From positions 1 to 8,728 of the forward strand of contig DDCV01000142.1 of assembly GCA_002335845.1 (NCBI GenBank): 8,728 nucleotides of DNA, in the 5' to 3' direction. The notes beneath the pieces were generated by a model. That model had not been told where the DNA came from. It searched no databases and saw only the letters and a program-made list of their open reading frames with translations. Of the stretch, positions 6,571 to 8,728 are shown piece after piece. How positions within the stretch are numbered: the first letter of the stretch is position 1; each line of letters opens with the position of its first letter. Position numbers and translations under genes: made by a program. The DNA is from Rickettsiales bacterium UBA1997. Lineage in GTDB: Bacteria; Pseudomonadota; Alphaproteobacteria; Rickettsiales; UBA1997.

Positions 6571-7962
6571 ATGGCTGATATGAAATCAAATAAAACCAGC
6601 AATATTTGGGGTGGACGTTTTAGTGAAAAGCCTTCAGATTTAATGCAAGAAATCAACGAATCAATTAGCTTTGATTATAAGCTTTATAAGCAAGATATTA
6701 CGGGCTCCAAGGCTCATGCTAATATGCTTTGTAAAATTGGCATTTTAAATAAAGAGGAATTAGAAAAAATTGAAAAAGGCCTAGATCAAATTAAAGATGA
6801 AATAGAATCTGGCAAATTTGAATTCAAAATAGAGCTTGAAGATATTCATATGAATATTGAATCACGCTTAAAAGAAATTATCGGCGATGTTGCTGGCAAA
6901 TTACACACCGCAAGATCTCGCAATGATCAAGTAGCAACCGATCTTAAATTATTTGTCCGCGATGAAATAGATGAAGCATTGCAATTATTACAAGATTTGC
7001 AAGATAACATTATATTTAAAGCCAAAGAAAATATCGATGTAATAATGCCTGGATTTACTCACTTGCAGGTAGCCCAGCCAGTATTGTTTTCACATCATTT
7101 ATTAGCTTATTTTGAGATGTTTAAACGCGATATTTCTCGCTTGCAAGATTGCCGAAAAAGACTCAATGAATGCCCTCTTGGATCTGCTGCTTTGGCTGGC
7201 ACCTCTTTTGACATTGATCGCAAAATGACAGCCAAAACTCTTGGCTTTGATAAACCGACTGATAATTCCATGGATAGTGTTTCTGATCGTGATTTTGCGA
7301 TTGAATATTTATCATGCCTATCTTTGATCGCTATCCACCTTTCTAGATTAGCTGAAGAAATAATTATTTGGATGTCAAAAGGCTTTGAATTTATTAATCT
7401 TCCCGACTCCCTTACTTCAGGAAGCTCAATCATGCCGCAAAAAAGAAATCCCGATGCTGCCGAATTAGTGCGCGGTAAAGCTGGTCGTATTTTTGGCGCT
7501 TTAACCACATTGCTAACAACCATGAAAGGCTTAACCTTGACATATTCCAAAGATATGCAAGAAGATAAAGAGCCTTTATTTGATGCCACTAAAAATTCAA
7601 AATTATGCTTAAGAGCAATGTCACAAATGGTCAAAACTCTAAAAACCAACCCTGATAATATGCTGAAAATGGCTAAATCGCAATATTCAACTGCCACTGA
7701 TTTAGCTGATTGGCTTGTTAAAAATCTCAATCTACCATTTCGCGATTGCCATCACATAACAGGGCAAATTGTCAAATTAGCCGAAAATAAAAAATCAAGT
7801 TTAGACGAATTAACCCTAGAAGAAATGCAAAAAATAGAGTCAAGAATAACTAAAGATATTTACGAGGTCTTATCCGTTGAAAACTCTATTAAATCTCGCA
7901 TTTCTTATGGCTCAACTTCTATTAATGAAGTTAAAAATAAAATTAAAAATGCAAAAAAATAA
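6571..7962 (+). CDS. argH: Argininosuccinate lyase
   Basis: Catalyses the last step of arginine synthesis, splitting argininosuccinate into arginine and fumarate in the cytoplasm as a homotetramer of the fumarase/aspartase superfamily. All family blocks are present: NIWGGRFSEKP at 11-21, HTARSRNDQVATDL at 112-125, MPGFTHLQVAQPVLFSHHLL at 159-178 with catalytic H164, PLGSAALAGTSFDIDR at 202-217, the signature loop GSSIMPQKRNPDAAELV at 284-300 with the catalytic Ser, and YSKDMQEDKEPLFDA at 325-339. At 463 residues it is full length and looks intact. The ATG at 6571 is used; a second ATG at 6580 (Met4) is equally close to the family's usual start, and neither has a clear Shine-Dalgarno. It is divergent from ftsW and overlaps the pilin-like gene by 14 bases. 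argG and other arg genes are not in the window. Confidence 0.96.
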   Translation: MADMKSNKTSNIWGGRFSEKPSDLMQEINESISFDYKLYKQDITGSKAHANMLCKIGILNKEELEKIEKGLDQIKDEIESGKFEFKIELEDIHMNIESRLKEIIGDVAGKLHTARSRNDQVATDLKLFVRDEIDEALQLLQDLQDNIIFKAKENIDVIMPGFTHLQVAQPVLFSHHLLAYFEMFKRDISRLQDCRKRLNECPLGSAALAGTSFDIDRKMTAKTLGFDKPTDNSMDSVSDRDFAIEYLSCLSLIAIHLSRLAEEIIIWMSKGFEFINLPDSLTSGSSIMPQKRNPDAAELVRGKAGRIFGALTTLLTTMKGLTLTYSKDMQEDKEPLFDATKNSKLCLRAMSQMVKTLKTNPDNMLKMAKSQYSTATDLADWLVKNLNLPFRDCHHITGQIVKLAENKKSSLDELTLEEMQKIESRITKDIYEVLSVENSIKSRISYGSTSINEVKNKIKNAKK

Positions 7963-8728
7963 TAAGATATATAAATATAAGGCTTTTTCTTTAGTTGAAC
8001 TATCGATTACTATTCTAGTAATTGGCGTTCTTATTGCCGGCATTGTAGGAGGATCTCAGCTGATGGAAAAAACCAAAATAATGACAAAAAAATGGCAAGT
8101 ACAAAACTACAAAGGTATTGAGATCCCAGATGTTATTTTCAGCTCTAGCAATAAATTGTGGCTAGATGCTGCCAATATCAACGGCAGCTATAATGCAGGA
8201 ATAAAAAATAACAAAAAAATTGCATCATGGATTGATATAAGCGGCAATAATTCAGATGTAAATCAAGCAAACTCTAGTAAACAACCTATATACAATGGAT
8301 CGGCCATAATCTTTGACGGATCTAATGATTATTTTAATGTTCCAAATATTTTTTCTGATTCTTTAAGAGCAACTGGTATAATTGTCATCAATGACACCCT
8401 AACATTACCCGTTCGCAATGATGGTCATTGGGATTTTGGAAATTATGGATACGCTATGCAGCATTATGGTGGTGGGTCTAGAACAGTTTATGATAATTTT
8501 ACTATGAACTCAAGGCCTTTAACTGCTAGCGATATTCAAATAAATAATCAGACACAAATTTATGTGATACAAAATGATGGTAGTCAATTTACCTCTTATA
8601 TGGATGGAGTTCAGGCTGTTCAAGGAATCAGTAATGGCTTTAACCCAAGAAGCAACCCTCTTATTGGGGCAGCTCATGGTAGTGGAAACACGGGTGGAGC
8701 TAGTTACTTTAAACCCAGATCCGTCAAT
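7949..8728 (+). CDS. Prepilin-type protein with LamG/concanavalin-like domain, 3' end missing
   Basis: An open frame of 260 codons begins at the ATG at 7949 and runs off the right edge. The N terminus is a class III (type IV pilin-like) signal: a basic 12-residue leader (MQKNNKIYKYKA), then FSLVELSITILVIGVLIAGI, with the conserved Glu at position +5 (E17) and a hydrophobic helix to about residue 35. The residue before the predicted cleavage is Ala instead of the usual Gly. From about residue 69, NKLWLDAANI, IASWIDISGN, QPIYNGSAIIFDGSNDYFNV and later SYMDGVQAV with LIGAAHG follow the jelly-roll pattern of LamG/concanavalin-like domains, which often bind glycans or surface ligands. The protein is probably a membrane-anchored or assembled surface (pseudo)pilin. 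Its start lies inside the end of argH, suggesting cotranscription and translational coupling. No clear Shine-Dalgarno is seen. Pilin machinery genes are not in the window. Confidence 0.82.
   Translation, partial: MQKNNKIYKYKAFSLVELSITILVIGVLIAGIVGGSQLMEKTKIMTKKWQVQNYKGIEIPDVIFSSSNKLWLDAANINGSYNAGIKNNKKIASWIDISGNNSDVNQANSSKQPIYNGSAIIFDGSNDYFNVPNIFSDSLRATGIIVINDTLTLPVRNDGHWDFGNYGYAMQHYGGGSRTVYDNFTMNSRPLTASDIQINNQTQIYVIQNDGSQFTSYMDGVQAVQGISNGFNPRSNPLIGAAHGSGNTGGASYFKPRSVN

Noticed and set aside
7107..7730. A 207-codon open frame on the minus strand inside argH
   Set aside because: It lies antisense to strongly conserved argH motifs and has no recognisable domain; it is a shadow of the coding strand.
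7953..7959. A7 run at the argH/pilin overlap as a programmed frameshift site
   Set aside because: A -1 shift from argH does not enter the pilin frame, and the pilin gene has its own ATG just upstream with a complete signal sequence.
1..8728. tRNA, rRNA, CRISPR array, insertion sequence or attachment site
   Set aside because: No regularly spaced repeats, transposase, cloverleaf-like sequence or terminal inverted repeats with target duplications were seen; nearly all of the window is coding.

Overview
The window is strongly AT-rich. It reads like a chromosomal segment of a host-associated proteobacterium, most plausibly a Rickettsiales-type or similar intracellular alphaproteobacterium. This placement is inference, from low GC, Lys/Asn/Ile-rich proteins, starts without clear Shine-Dalgarno sequences, and a giant gene carrying eukaryotic-like domains (ankyrin, OTU-like, macro, ADP-ribosyltransferase) beside housekeeping genes. 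An intact argininosuccinate lyase and a prepilin-like protein suggest a genome less reduced than classic Rickettsia. No marker here fixes the family.

Layout. (1) 1-5241, plus strand: one uninterrupted reading frame, cut by the left edge, of at least 1746 codons. In order it shows the second half of a macro domain, a long helical region, a cholera/pertussis-toxin-like ADP-ribosyltransferase (ART) candidate, an OTU/papain-like cysteine protease candidate whose Cys and His motifs lie about 436 residues apart, a coiled-coil-like stretch, an (Ala-Gln)5 tract, about three ankyrin repeats and a C-terminal PDZ-like domain. It looks like a secreted multi-domain effector or toxin. (2) 5279-6442, minus strand: ftsW, convergent with the giant gene across a 37-base gap. 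(3) 6443-6570: divergent intergenic region with a GC-rich hairpin cluster and an AT-rich inverted repeat, presumably carrying the ftsW and argH promoters. (4) 6571-7962, plus strand: argH, full length. (5) 7949-8728, plus strand, open at the right edge: a prepilin-type N terminus fused to a LamG/concanavalin-like domain. Its start overlaps the argH end by 14 bases.

How the genes relate: ftsW (septal peptidoglycan synthesis) and argH (last step of arginine synthesis) are unrelated housekeeping genes sharing a divergent regulatory region. The pilin-like gene is probably cotranscribed with argH because of the overlap. The giant gene stands alone and is the notable item. It joins modules for ADP-ribose transfer, ADP-ribose binding or removal, and possible deubiquitination to two protein-interaction modules. 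Domain calls were made by reading motifs only, with no profile search or structure prediction.
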